64,000 nt of DNA from Legionella fallonii LLAP-10 (GTDB lineage: Bacteria > Pseudomonadota > Gammaproteobacteria > Legionellales > Legionellaceae): assembly GCF_000953135.1 (NCBI RefSeq), contig NZ_LN614827.1, positions 62,001 to 126,000 of the forward strand. Reading direction: 5' to 3'. The notes beneath the pieces were generated by a model, which did not search any database, was not told where the DNA came from, and saw only the letters and a list, made by a program, of their open reading frames with translations. Positions 9,381 through 18,696 of the stretch are shown here, in pieces. Within the stretch, counting starts at the first letter, position 1. Every line of letters starts with the position of its first letter. The position numbers and the translations under genes were made by a program.

Positions 9381-10946
9381 ATGCCTATCCCCTACAGCAG
9401 TATTTTCGACGGTCCTACCATAATCACCAAAAATGATATGTGTCAACTATTAAATTTAGATGTCTCTAGGGCTGGTTTAATATTTAGCGCTGCGGAAATT
9501 AAGAAAGCTTATCACAAACGAGCTCTACGTTTTCATCCTGATGCGCAAACACGCTTTGCCCCTCCTATTCCTACTGAAATCTGCAATATATTGATGAATG
9601 ATATAGTGCTGGCCAGAGATTATTTGTTAAATGGTGATGATAACATTCTGGGGAAAGCTTTTGTTGAGAATAGTGAGTCGATGGTTGTCAATTCGGGTAA
9701 TTGGGTTGATACAGTTATAAGTATACTGGATGGCATTAAAGTAGGTACTTCGGCCGTTTCGTATACTGTTCCATGGTTAAGTCGACTGAGCAATAATTTC
9801 CTCATGACCTTGCTTCTATCTACATTTGCCAATGGTCAATTGAATTTCCGTTTTATTAATACTTTTTCAGCACAATTGGCGGCTATGCGACCTTATTTGC
9901 AAGAGATAGATGGTAGCTCTTTGGCTGAGTTTTTGCATAAAATCAAGAGTGGATTAACGGCTACTGATGAATTAGATGCTGTAGCTATTGTGGCGCAATT
10001 AAAAGAGATTTTACCTAAGTCATTAACTGAAAATGAAAAGTTTGATGATTTGATCGCGGCGATACAAGGAACAGGCAGCGAATTAAAAGAACTTTTGACT
10101 GATGATTTTATTGATCACTTGCAGCACATTGTTTATTTTTGGCCTAATTTTGTTGCAACAATTCCTTCTTGGACACATATTACTGGCGTGTATTTTATTT
10201 CCTTATTGTTCACGGCCACCAGTTTACCCAAGTTTTTTAGTGCTACAAAAACGATTACGGAAGTCATTTGGGAACAAAAAGGGGCTGTAGCTACGATTTT
10301 GGCTGCGCTACCGTTTACCCTGTTAACTGCTCTGCTTCTTCCTCTCAATATTGTGATTCAATTCGGCATTCAATTTGCTTGGATTGCTATGAAAGCATCT
10401 CTGCAAGTGCTAGTTAACAGTTTTAAACTATTATTTTCTGCATTTAATCTCATCCGTTCTGTATTCAATGAGGAGATATCTTTTCCTCAACAAGCATTTG
10501 CTTTGTTTGAAAGCATATTAAATCTAACTGTTCGATTAAGTTTTAATTTAGTGTTTGAACTTTTGGACGAAATGATTTTCATTCTAAGTAATCACAGTGT
10601 ACTCAGTTCTTTACAGAACGGTTTCAATAGCCTATTAGACTCAATGCTCGATAGCATACGTCCTGAAATTGTTGTACACGAGATAGAACCATGGAGTGAG
10701 GAGCAATTAAATGCCGAAGATCAGGGGCAATTGATGGTTGCTTATGATCATCAAGAACAACCAGAAGAAGAGACTGTAGCAAATACAGCAGCTCAAGCGT
10801 TTGGTTTCTTTGCTGATACCAACTTTCCTCTTCATAATGCTCAAGATCTATGGTTGATCCAATTGCTCGCATCTGTTGCCGTTCAACAGGATGAGGTTCA
10901 TGAGCATGATGAACAAACAGCTACTCCTATGAGCCGAGTTGCTTAA
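9381..10946 (+). CDS. J-domain membrane protein (effector candidate)
   Basis: The 521-residue product opens with a DnaJ-like J domain: CQLLNLDVSRA, then IKKAYHKRALRFHPDAQTRF with the HPD triad at residues 52-54, which is the Hsp70-contact motif. There is no Gly/Phe region or zinc finger. Residues 285-370 hold several hydrophobic helices (LPFTLLTALLLPLNIVIQFG). The tail after residue 430 is Glu/Gln rich (QEQPEEETVANTAAQ), resembling the E-block seen near the C terminus of Dot/Icm substrates. I place the start at ATG 9381 because AGGAG at 9369-9373 is seven bases away; a TTG six bases earlier is less likely. J-domain recruitment of a host or bacterial Hsp70 is inferred from the motif. Confidence 0.7.
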   Translation: MPIPYSSIFDGPTIITKNDMCQLLNLDVSRAGLIFSAAEIKKAYHKRALRFHPDAQTRFAPPIPTEICNILMNDIVLARDYLLNGDDNILGKAFVENSESMVVNSGNWVDTVISILDGIKVGTSAVSYTVPWLSRLSNNFLMTLLLSTFANGQLNFRFINTFSAQLAAMRPYLQEIDGSSLAEFLHKIKSGLTATDELDAVAIVAQLKEILPKSLTENEKFDDLIAAIQGTGSELKELLTDDFIDHLQHIVYFWPNFVATIPSWTHITGVYFISLLFTATSLPKFFSATKTITEVIWEQKGAVATILAALPFTLLTALLLPLNIVIQFGIQFAWIAMKASLQVLVNSFKLLFSAFNLIRSVFNEEISFPQQAFALFESILNLTVRLSFNLVFELLDEMIFILSNHSVLSSLQNGFNSLLDSMLDSIRPEIVVHEIEPWSEEQLNAEDQGQLMVAYDHQEQPEEETVANTAAQAFGFFADTNFPLHNAQDLWLIQLLASVAVQQDEVHEHDEQTATPMSRVA

Positions 10947-10970
10947 GTAATTTATCTCCTCTATTTAATC

Positions 10971-11002
10971 GTAGGTTGGGCTGCGCTTCGCATAGTCCCA
11001 AC
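10971..11002 (+). repeat. REP-like palindrome with GTAG head
   Basis: GTAG (10971-10974) is followed by a stem of gttggg (10975-10980) and cccaac (10997-11002) with a 16-base loop. It sits between two convergent genes. The head and stem match the REP elements around the RAYT gene near 29 kb, but the loop differs, so this is a diverged relative. Confidence 0.7.
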
Positions 11003-11019
11003 CTCTATAGAGAGAGTCA

Positions 11020-12207
11020 TTAGTTGAGACCAAGCTCCGCAGCGAATGCTAGTCCAAGCTTAGTGAAATTAACCATATGCTCTAAATTAAGTATTTCTAA
11101 CCTATCTTCAGGGGAGTGTATGTATGGGTTATCATTTTCTAAAGTGGTCGCCGAGGGATAACACGCACTAAAGCCTTGTTGATGCCAATTGACATGATCA
11201 CTACATGCATAATCGCACTGTGTATAAGCAACGGGAATTTTCACATAGTGGGTTAGTAATTCCGCGGTAAACTGAGTCAAGTTGGGATCAACATAATCCT
11301 TCATCAGCCAGATAGTTGGATCTTTGCGATTAGCACGATAACCCGTTTGATCTAACTGCATTACTGCTTTTACTGGGATCTTGTTGTCTAGAAATGATTG
11401 CACTACATAACCGGAACCAACAAGCCCGCGCTCTTCTGCGGCGTAAGCAATGAGGTATACGGGGTGGTCCAGTACCACTTCAGAAGACAAAAGGACTCGA
11501 GCAATTTCTAAGCCCACAGAAATACCACTAGAGTCATCATCAGCCCCTGGCATATTGCCATTGAGAGTATCAATATGCGCGCCAATGACGATAGCATCAG
11601 TAGTTTTATCTTTGCCAATTACTGTCACTACAGAGGGCTGTTTGTACTTGGAGCCTGTTTTAACCAAATAGCTAGCGACATCACTGCGTCCATAATTACG
11701 GGCCATTGTGTCAAATTGATTTCTAAACCATCGGGCTGCGGCAGCTCCTGTTCTTTGGGTCGCCGAACGATTGACATAATTAGTTAAGTGTTGGTTCGTT
11801 TGCCAAATTTTACTGGCATCAATGAGGCTATATAATTGCATGACTTGCTTATCATGATTAATCGAATAGGTATGCGCTAGAGTCGTGGCTTTTTTTGATG
11901 ATAATTGGTTTAATAATCGATAGGCATCACGCTGGTCAAACGAGTGATTCTGATAATAAGAGTCCAAATTAAGGAATTTACCACAGGCGGCTCTATTTTC
12001 CTGCAAAGTAGTAAGGGTGTTATCATCCAAAGAGACCTCTACCATGCTGAATTTATCATTTTGTACTAGTAAATTGGCTGTATCTTTTAGCGCTTTTACC
12101 ATGCAATTGGAAACGATCAGTCGTTCTTTTTCTGTTTGGGCGTAAGACAGATTTGTCATACTAAAAAGACTTAGAATCACTATTAAAGCACTGCGTTTAA
12201 CTAACAT
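11020..12207 (-). CDS. Secreted M28-family zinc aminopeptidase
   Basis: This 395-residue precursor has a signal peptide (residues 1-24, hydrophobic core LIVILSLFSMTNLSYAQ). The M28 co-catalytic zinc site is complete: IGAHIDT (His, Asp), GADDDSSG (bridging Asp), AAEERGLVGS (general-base Glu and ligand Glu), MQLDQTG (Asp) and SDHVNWHQQGF (His). Aminopeptidases of this type (LapA, LapB) are type II secreted exoproteins in Legionella. I do not assign one of those names because the substrate preference cannot be read from sequence. The start is ATG at 12207 with AAGGAGGT eight bases upstream, not the preceding TTG. It acts outside the cell, releasing amino acids from peptide N termini. Confidence 0.9.
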   Translation of the reverse strand: MLVKRSALIVILSLFSMTNLSYAQTEKERLIVSNCMVKALKDTANLLVQNDKFSMVEVSLDDNTLTTLQENRAACGKFLNLDSYYQNHSFDQRDAYRLLNQLSSKKATTLAHTYSINHDKQVMQLYSLIDASKIWQTNQHLTNYVNRSATQRTGAAAARWFRNQFDTMARNYGRSDVASYLVKTGSKYKQPSVVTVIGKDKTTDAIVIGAHIDTLNGNMPGADDDSSGISVGLEIARVLLSSEVVLDHPVYLIAYAAEERGLVGSGYVVQSFLDNKIPVKAVMQLDQTGYRANRKDPTIWLMKDYVDPNLTQFTAELLTHYVKIPVAYTQCDYACSDHVNWHQQGFSACYPSATTLENDNPYIHSPEDRLEILNLEHMVNFTKLGLAFAAELGLN

Positions 12208-12546
12208 CAAATTACCTCCTTAATTAAATGAGGCCACTTGTATAACCATAACCATCAAACAAAAGCATACGGTTATGTAAGCGGTCTATTATCGTCCTAA
12301 AGACAATATTCCTGTGGAAAAGCGAGGGAATTTTGGCATAGAAAATGAAATGCTCATAGCATCTTAATTTATTAGGCCCCTTTCCCTCCACCACGAGTTT
12401 GAAACGAGGTCTATTGAGGGAGTATTGAGGCCGCGTTGTTGTGATTGACTTTATTTTCCAGCGGATGTGTTCTTCCCATTAGCTTAAATTGGTTGTTGAC
12501 CATCATCAATTTCGCTGTGCCGCGGCATGTGGCCTAGTAGATAGTT
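12208..12546. other. Intergenic stretch, nothing firm
   Basis: About 340 bases between two minus-strand genes. It holds the strong ribosome-binding site of the M28 gene (complement of 12214-12220) and presumably its promoter. I see no coding frame, RNA fold or repeat that I can support. Confidence 0.5.
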
Positions 12547-13251
12547 TTATGCATTTTTAAGAAAATCGTGGCTAACTTTTTGATAGGTGTTATCAAAGTT
12601 GTCCTGGATAATGATGGCTACATTATTTGCCGATTTAATCGTTTCTGCCTGTTTTAGTATACCTGTTTTGAATTTCCAACCTTTAGGTAGAGTTAGTTTC
12701 GCACCCAATTGTGCGAGAGAGCCTTCGGTTTGGCTTTTTTTACGCACGCTATAAGAGAGCATGACATAGATATCACCATGATTATCAATCAGTTCGTACA
12801 CCGGTTTACCTGTTTCAAACAGCCATGTTGTTTGTCGTTGTACTTCATGCCTGTAATAGGGATATTTCGCTTTGAGTAAATTGGTCCATTTTATATAAAG
12901 TTGTCCTGCATGTTGCATCTTAATGCCACTAATGGTTTTCTTCGCCGCATTATTTGCCGCAGGATTATTAAATCCATCAATTACCCAATAGCGAGGTCCA
13001 TTTAAATAAACAAAGGATGAGCCCGTCTCTTTTTTAACTTGGGATTCTGTTACTTTATTCCACATTGTTGTTGGACAGTCATTGATTCCCAGAGTATTGT
13101 AAATGGCATAGTTAGTAACTAATTTTGACACAATAATTTCACAATATTGTTTTCCTCGCATCTGCGAGCTTCCTGTTTGCACGGCAAATAGGGGCAAGGT
13201 AAACAACAATAATAAAAGAGACAGCAAGCGGTTAGCGGCATAGTGGTGCAT
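12547..13251 (-). CDS. Secreted protein of unknown function
   Basis: The 234-residue product starts with a signal peptide (NRLLSLLLLLFTLPLFAVQT, cleavage near residue 24-28). The mature part has two cysteines (QYCEIIVSK and INDCPTTMW) that could form a disulfide, and a Lys-rich alpha/beta domain with KYPYYRHEVQRQTTWLFETG and a C-terminal SHDFLKNA. GGGAG five bases before ATG supports the start. The order of strands (a YVMLSYSVRK motif, then KLTLPKGWKFKTG) suggests a compact periplasmic or extracellular domain. No enzyme motif is visible. I recall similar uncharacterised secreted proteins in Legionella but cannot name a family. Confidence 0.7.
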   Translation of the reverse strand: MHHYAANRLLSLLLLLFTLPLFAVQTGSSQMRGKQYCEIIVSKLVTNYAIYNTLGINDCPTTMWNKVTESQVKKETGSSFVYLNGPRYWVIDGFNNPAANNAAKKTISGIKMQHAGQLYIKWTNLLKAKYPYYRHEVQRQTTWLFETGKPVYELIDNHGDIYVMLSYSVRKKSQTEGSLAQLGAKLTLPKGWKFKTGILKQAETIKSANNVAIIIQDNFDNTYQKVSHDFLKNA

Positions 13252-13496
13252 TATTACTCCCTGTAATCAAAATGCATTAAGTCATATAGAGCTTAATTCC
13301 AGATTTTATGCCCTATTGCAACAGTAAATTTTGCTTTTGTCTAGTAGCTGATGGCTTGATCTTAAATTACACAATTCTTAATAAATCCTTAAGTAAAAAT
13401 GGTTATAATATGCTCAGTTTTTCTGTTTTTTATGAAAACAGCAAGGGTAACTAGGCTATCAATCTTGGCTTTTAATTAATTTTATTAGGAAAAATT

Positions 13497-13853
13497 ATGA
13501 CGAAATACATTCATTTATCAATTGTTCTTTTAATTGGCTTTTTATGCTCGCAAGCCCATGCGCAAAAGACAATTAACTTGAGCCCTAATGAAACTAAACT
13601 TCTAGCCAATAATACCCTTTGGACTATCAATGCAACCTGTACTATTCAAGGTAGCAAGCGATCCCATGGTAAAATTAAAATAAGTGTTCTAAAAAATAAA
13701 GGAACTATTAATGGCAAAAATTTATCTACAGGTCATGCGACTACAGTAACGGTAAAAAATAACAGCAGCATCTCGGTAAGTGCCGAAGCCGGAACCCAAA
13801 TCAATTTAATTAATCTAGGAAATGAGGGATTGCAGGCTGTTTGTAATACCTAA
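13497..13853 (+). CDS. Small secreted beta-rich protein of unknown function
   Basis: The 118-residue precursor has a signal peptide ending in SQAHA-QK (residue 22). The mature protein is about 96 residues, rich in Asn, Thr, Lys and Ile, with alternating strand-like segments (KIKISVLKNKGTING, ATTVTVKNNSSISVSAEAGT) and two cysteines, one near residue 47 and one at the C terminus (QAVCNT), placed to form a disulfide. AGGA ten bases before ATG supports the start. No domain is recognisable. The gene stands alone. Confidence 0.7.
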   Translation: MTKYIHLSIVLLIGFLCSQAHAQKTINLSPNETKLLANNTLWTINATCTIQGSKRSHGKIKISVLKNKGTINGKNLSTGHATTVTVKNNSSISVSAEAGTQINLINLGNEGLQAVCNT

Positions 13854-13955
13854 TCAACCATAACGATTAGATTAAGGATTTATTATGTTTGTAATTTCCA
13901 CAGCGATAAATAATCCCTAACAATTACCCATCTATGTGCAACTCTCCTCTTTGAC

Positions 13956-13981
13956 GTCGAGCAATTTGTTGCTCGACCTAC
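13956..13981 (-). repeat. REP-like palindrome with GTAG head (second stem type)
   Basis: On the minus strand GTAG (13978-13981) is followed by gtcgagcaa and, after a four-base loop, ttgctcgac (9-bp perfect stem, 13956-13977). The head-plus-hairpin layout is the same as the REPs near 29 kb but the stem sequence is different. Confidence 0.6.
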
Positions 13982-14102
13982 GCCGCCATTACGTGTTTGT
14001 GGTTCTACCATGTGTATTCTGTACATAATTTTTTTCTTCAATATAATCGACAACTTATAGTTAATTTAAATCAGGCGGCTTAAGCTTTTTTAGGAATATA
14101 GG

Positions 14103-15383
14103 ATGTTGACTCAACTTAGAAAGTACATTACTCATGTCAGTGCAAATTTAATGAGCTTTTCTTCAGCACTAGTACAATCGACCTCTTCTTTACTACCGGA
14201 TGGGGTAACAACTATAGCAAAATCTTTATTTCACATTTCAGTCACCGATTTTTTACCCGCCGCTTTAGCTTTTTCCTTAAATCGTCATTTACAAGATGGC
14301 TTATCTCAGTATGAAGACGATCTTCCTGAAGAGGCTATTGTCTATCGCAATGGTGTAATGCTTACTGCAGCAGCTGTGAATGTATTATTTCTTTCTTTTA
14401 TCACTTCTCGCGCTATTCGGGGGGGCATAAGAACAGCAGGACTTACAGCTACAACGCCACTTTTATTAAATCAAGGGAGTCTGGACGACGACATTCCACG
14501 AGCACGCCTGTATGATTTGGGTGCGTTCCATTCCAGTTTCAATAGAGCACTACAAGGATTAGAGTTTATCGGTGGGATTATAGTAAACGAGGGAGTTGAT
14601 CTGTTCCTTCCTGAAGATTACATAACCAAATTTTTTTGCAAAATATGGGTGGGCTATGAAATAGTAGATGGGGCAATGAGTAGAAACGATCTAATGCGTT
14701 TATCCACTCTTCGAATTAATAGTTTGCCCTTATTAGTGGGGAGTTCTTACTTTTTAAGCTCCTATATGAAGGATCATGTATTAGATGGCAATACCAATCC
14801 ATACTTTAATTTGTTGATTGATAATTGCATCTTTGTCGGTCTATTTGCTGTGGTGGCCAATTTGAAATTAAGAAATGTCCCTTTACAGAGCGAACCTGGT
14901 TTTTTTAATGCTCTACAGGATTGGCGCGCATCTTATTCAATAGAGTTGCTCCGTTCTCTTTCCAGAAAACTTAAAAATTTAGAGCATTATGATTTAAGTG
15001 GTTTTAATGCATTGGAAAGCATGTATACGAATGTTGCTAAAGCAACTTTATTACCCACGATGTTGCATTCTCCCAAACAATTTTTTGATGATAAGGTAAT
15101 TAGTGAGTTATTAGATGGATTATCGCCACAGGCGGTATCTTATCTGCAAGACAAATATTCAACAAAGCAAATTGAGACGTTTTTAGGCCATTTGGAAATA
15201 TTAATGACGAGAAAATTGATACCCCGGCATACCCAATCGCTTTGTCGTTTTTTTGCTATTAATACTTGGTCTGATGCGTTTCAATCCAAGTTGCTCTCCG
15301 TGAGAAGAGTCAATCCAATGCCTGATTCAGACGATGAAGAAATTGAGAGCGACGACGATTTTTCGCCGAATCATTTTAGATGA
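14103..15383 (+). CDS. Membrane-associated protein of unknown function with acidic tail
   Basis: I do not recognise this 426-residue product. It has hydrophobic stretches near residues 75-105 (VMLTAAAVNVLFLSFITSRA), 205-222 and 235-260 (LLIDNCIFVGLFAVVANLKL), with mostly helical polar sequence between them. The last 20 residues are acidic (MPDSDDEEIESDDDFSPNHF). No signal peptide is seen. The combination of hairpin-like hydrophobic segments and an acidic C terminus is frequent in Legionella Dot/Icm substrates, so it is an effector candidate by inference only. AGGA lies 12 bases before ATG; it is a single-gene unit. Confidence 0.6.
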   Translation: MLTQLRKYITHVSANLMSFSSALVQSTSSLLPDGVTTIAKSLFHISVTDFLPAALAFSLNRHLQDGLSQYEDDLPEEAIVYRNGVMLTAAAVNVLFLSFITSRAIRGGIRTAGLTATTPLLLNQGSLDDDIPRARLYDLGAFHSSFNRALQGLEFIGGIIVNEGVDLFLPEDYITKFFCKIWVGYEIVDGAMSRNDLMRLSTLRINSLPLLVGSSYFLSSYMKDHVLDGNTNPYFNLLIDNCIFVGLFAVVANLKLRNVPLQSEPGFFNALQDWRASYSIELLRSLSRKLKNLEHYDLSGFNALESMYTNVAKATLLPTMLHSPKQFFDDKVISELLDGLSPQAVSYLQDKYSTKQIETFLGHLEILMTRKLIPRHTQSLCRFFAINTWSDAFQSKLLSVRRVNPMPDSDDEEIESDDDFSPNHFR

Positions 15384-15520
15384 TTTCATTGTCATTTTTT
15401 ATAAGGAATATTAAATTTTAGTTTTTTACTGCTCGTACTTAATGCTCTTGATTTTCTGTACTTTGCCCCCAGTTAGCAACATGGCTATAGTGCTTAAAAA
15501 CGACAGGAAAAGAGAGAGTG

Positions 15521-16549
15521 ATGAACATAATAGATTTCCGTAGTGATACGGTGACAAAGCCTAGCAAAGCCATGTTAGAAGTCATGATGCGTGCTGAGGT
15601 AGGGGATGATGTTTATGGCGAAGATCCTACAGTAAATCGATTGGAAGCCATGATTGCTGAACGGGCAGAGATGGAGGCCGCACTTTTTGCTCCTAGCGGG
15701 ACACAATCTAATTTGCTAGGCATTATGGCGCATTGCGAACGAGGTGACGAATATATCGTTGGCCAAACTGCTCATACTTACTTATGGGAAGGAGGGGGGG
15801 CTGCCGTTTTAGGTAGTGTGCAACCTCAGCCCTTGGATTTCGAGCAAGATGGCTCTTTGAATTTAGACAAAGTAAGCATGGCGATTAAACCTATTGATGA
15901 TCACCATGTACGTTCTCGACTACTTTGTCTGGAGAATACAACTCAAGGCAAAGTACTGCCTCTTGCCTATTTAAATCAGGTTCGTCTTTTTTGCCAGCAA
16001 CATCATTTATCTTGCCATCTTGATGGAGCACGGGTGTTTAATGCTGCAGTAAAGCTGAACGTTGAATTACACGAGATCAGTCAATATGTAGATTCTATCT
16101 CTATTTGTTTGTCCAAGGGATTGGGGGCGCCTATAGGTTCTGTACTTTGTGGGACAAAAGAACTAATCACCAAAGCAAGACGTTGGCGAAAGGTTGTTGG
16201 TGGTGGAATGCGCCAGGCGGGAATTATTGCTGCCGCAGGAATTTTTGCCTTGGAACATCATGTCTCGCGTTTAAAAGAAGATCATGATAACGCACACGCC
16301 CTTGCCCTTGGTTTAGCTGAAATAGATGAGCTAGAAGTTGATAAAGGTACTTTGCAAACCAATATGCTTTTTATTAAGGCCCCCAATCAATATGCTGGAT
16401 TATGGGAGCATTTGCGGCAGCACAATATTCTTTTTCCTAAAAGGCCTAATCCATTAAACATCATAAGGCTGGTAACTCATCTGGATATTACTGCCATGGA
16501 TATTCAATATACTATTGATGCAATAAAAAAATATTATCAATTGAGTTAA
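15521..16549 (+). CDS. ltaE: Low-specificity L-threonine aldolase
   Basis: This 342-residue PLP enzyme of the threonine/beta-eliminating lyase family cleaves L-threonine and L-allo-threonine to glycine and acetaldehyde. The N-terminal signature DFRSDTVTKPS (residues 5-15) and GEDPTVNRLE (33-42) are typical. The PLP-binding Lys is K199 in SICLSKGLGAPIG; the upstream CHLDGARVFNAA contains the Asp that contacts the pyridine nitrogen. I start at ATG 15521; a GTG one codon earlier is possible, but the purine-rich site suits either. Length is normal. It is a single gene in this window. Confidence 0.95.
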   Translation: MNIIDFRSDTVTKPSKAMLEVMMRAEVGDDVYGEDPTVNRLEAMIAERAEMEAALFAPSGTQSNLLGIMAHCERGDEYIVGQTAHTYLWEGGGAAVLGSVQPQPLDFEQDGSLNLDKVSMAIKPIDDHHVRSRLLCLENTTQGKVLPLAYLNQVRLFCQQHHLSCHLDGARVFNAAVKLNVELHEISQYVDSISICLSKGLGAPIGSVLCGTKELITKARRWRKVVGGGMRQAGIIAAAGIFALEHHVSRLKEDHDNAHALALGLAEIDELEVDKGTLQTNMLFIKAPNQYAGLWEHLRQHNILFPKRPNPLNIIRLVTHLDITAMDIQYTIDAIKKYYQLS

Positions 16550-16704
16550 AGCCTTTTTTCTAATCCCGTGACAGGTCCGTGGGCTTCGGTTCTAATAGGA
16601 GATAGAGCTCTAATACAAGTATTTTTTAATCCGGTAATTGCTATTATTGGTTGAGATCATTAGGCTTTTAGTAGGGATGTTCTTTTTCAAATGGACGATG
16701 CACT

Positions 16705-17181
16705 ATGATTTTGTCACAACATTATCTATTATTAAAAACCCTACATATTTGTGGTGTGGTAATTTTCCTTGGGAATATTGTAGTCACTGCTTTTTGGAAA
16801 GTCTTTGCCGATCTATCGCATGATTGGCGCATTGTTGCTTTTTCGCAACGATTAGTGACTTACACGGACATCTGCTTTACCTTTCTCGGTATTGTGCTTA
16901 TTGCCATTACAGGAATGCTGTTAGCCAGTAATTATGGCAATTACTGGCATGTTTATTGGATTTTCTGGGGATTATCTTTATTTATTGCTTCCGGGGTTAT
17001 CTGGGTAGTGATACTCATTCCTCTACAAATCAAATTGCACTTCATGGCAAATCGCTTTCAGGAATCAGCAGCAATACCACATCAATACTGGATTTACGAA
17101 GGTTTATGGGCAATTTTTGGCACCATCGCAACGATTCTGCCTTTCATTACCTTATATTTCATGGTGTTCAAACCAAGTTAA
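16705..17181 (+). CDS. DUF2269-like integral membrane protein
   Basis: The 158-residue product has four transmembrane helices (residues 8-30, 50-74, 84-105 and 130-152) with the conserved opening YLLLKTLHICGVVIFLGNIV and a conserved Trp-rich middle (YGNYWHVYWIFWGL). This layout matches small predicted membrane proteins annotated as DUF2269, some of which carry a His near the first helix that could bind haem or metal; His14 is in that place here. The function is not known. The ribosome-binding site is weak. No operon partner is obvious. Confidence 0.7.
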   Translation: MILSQHYLLLKTLHICGVVIFLGNIVVTAFWKVFADLSHDWRIVAFSQRLVTYTDICFTFLGIVLIAITGMLLASNYGNYWHVYWIFWGLSLFIASGVIWVVILIPLQIKLHFMANRFQESAAIPHQYWIYEGLWAIFGTIATILPFITLYFMVFKPS

Positions 17182-17212
17182 CTGCTTTTAGGTAAATTCC
17201 AGGCCAATCTAT

Positions 17213-17440
17213 TTACAAGCCACAATCAGTTGGCCGGCTCTCTGGCGGGCTTTCTTGCTGTTTCTTCAATTGCCGTTCTAGAGTGCTTATTTCTATTTTT
17301 GTTCCATTAATGAGCTGCTTGATTGAAATGAAAAACAAATAGCGTTCGGGCCCTTGATCACCATTATATTCTGTTTGCTCCGTTTCATATCGTTCAAGTC
17401 TTGCTTTTGCTTCTTGCAATTCCTTTTCAATTTGCTTCAC
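17213..17440 (-). CDS. Small coiled-coil protein
   Basis: This 75-residue product is almost entirely charged helix: heptad-like IEKELQEAKARLERYETEQT at the N terminus and TKIEISTLERQLKKQQ at the C terminus, joined by YLFFISIKQL. The start is GTG, backed by AAGGAG seven bases upstream, which makes a real gene likely despite its size. It could dimerise as an antiparallel coiled coil. No partner is evident; it ends convergently with the DUF2269-like gene. Confidence 0.6.
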   Translation of the reverse strand: MKQIEKELQEAKARLERYETEQTEYNGDQGPERYLFFISIKQLINGTKIEISTLERQLKKQQESPPESRPTDCGL

Positions 17441-17648
17441 TGCTCACTCCTTGATTCTTGATGAAAAATCCAAAGATCATGTCAGTTCATGATTCCCTTC
17501 ATATGCAATATAACGAGCATATCCATAAAACTCCATCAATTTATAAGGAAATAAATAACCTGTTGCTATTGCCGCAAAGATAATTCACCATGAGAGTTAG
17601 ATGGATTATGTTAATTGGTTTAAGTAGTAATTTTCAGGGATGCTAAAG

Positions 17649-18674
17649 ATGAGTAAGCAAAGTATTATCATCGGTGATGAAAAAGTCAGAGCGGGAACAC
17701 ATAAAACGATATTCCTCCCCATGCCTAAATTATATGATTGGACCCCCATAAGCCTACCTATTCATGTTATTAATGGTCCGGAAGAGGGGCCTACTTTATG
17801 CATTACCGCGGCCGTTCACGGTGATGAAATAAACGGCGTTGAAATCATACGTCGTCTTTTGAAAAAAAAGGGATTGAAACGAATTAATGGCAACATCATT
17901 GCCATTCCCATAGTTAATGTTTACGGCTTTTTATATCAAGAACGCTATCTAATGGACAGGCGCGATCTAAATCGTTCTTTTCCTGGAAATTCTAAAGGGT
18001 CACTTGCCTCAATTTTGGCGGGCATTATTAGTAAAGAAATTTTAACTCAATCCACACATGCTATCGATCTGCATACAGGATCCAATCATCGTTTTAATCT
18101 GCCGCAGATTCGCGCCAATTTGGATATGAGCGGTATAGAAGATTTAGCACGGGCTTTTAATGTCCCAGTAATACTGCATTCCAGTTTCAGAGATGGCTCG
18201 ATGAGGGAGTATGCTAATGAGCAAGGAATCCCTCTACTAGTCTATGAAGCTGGAGAGGCACTACGTTTTCACGAGTTATCTATTAGAACTGGCATTAATG
18301 GTATTTTAAGTGTGATGCTTGCCCTAGAGATGATCAAACCAGGTAAATACCATTTAAAAAAATGTGTGCCGACTATTTCTCGAAACTCTTATTGGCTGCG
18401 CGCTCCAACCAGCGGTATTTTGAGGCATATTAAAAAAGCAGGGGATAAAGTCACTAAAGGGCAGGTTATTGCTATTATTGCTAATCCAACGAGTACGGAA
18501 GAATATAAATTGAAATCACCTCTTTCCGGAATCATTATTGGTGAAAATATGTTGCCCTTGGTTCACTCGGGACAAGCCTTATTTCATATTGCTAGTTTTG
18601 AAAAATTAAATGTGGTTGAGGAGCAATTGGAGAATATTCAAGAGGCATTTAATCTTGCAGATGATGAGTACTAA
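17649..18674 (+). CDS. Succinylglutamate desuccinylase/aspartoacylase family zinc hydrolase
   Basis: This 341-residue member of the AstE/AspA M14-like family has the zinc ligands HGDE (AVHGDEINGVEIIRR) and a later His in STHAIDLHTGS. RRDLNRSFPG supplies the substrate-contacting Arg and Asn. The glutamate general base is in VYEAGEALRF. The last 75 residues form a biotinyl-lipoyl-like beta barrel (RAPTSGILRHIKKAGDKVTK, later LKSPLSGIIIGE), as in the long form of the family. It probably deacylates an N-acyl amino acid, but the substrate cannot be told. I use ATG 17649 since AGGG at 17636 is well placed; ATG 17640 would be too close. Confidence 0.85.
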   Translation: MSKQSIIIGDEKVRAGTHKTIFLPMPKLYDWTPISLPIHVINGPEEGPTLCITAAVHGDEINGVEIIRRLLKKKGLKRINGNIIAIPIVNVYGFLYQERYLMDRRDLNRSFPGNSKGSLASILAGIISKEILTQSTHAIDLHTGSNHRFNLPQIRANLDMSGIEDLARAFNVPVILHSSFRDGSMREYANEQGIPLLVYEAGEALRFHELSIRTGINGILSVMLALEMIKPGKYHLKKCVPTISRNSYWLRAPTSGILRHIKKAGDKVTKGQVIAIIANPTSTEEYKLKSPLSGIIIGENMLPLVHSGQALFHIASFEKLNVVEEQLENIQEAFNLADDEY

Positions 18675-18696
18675 GAGCAACATCGTAAATAATAGA

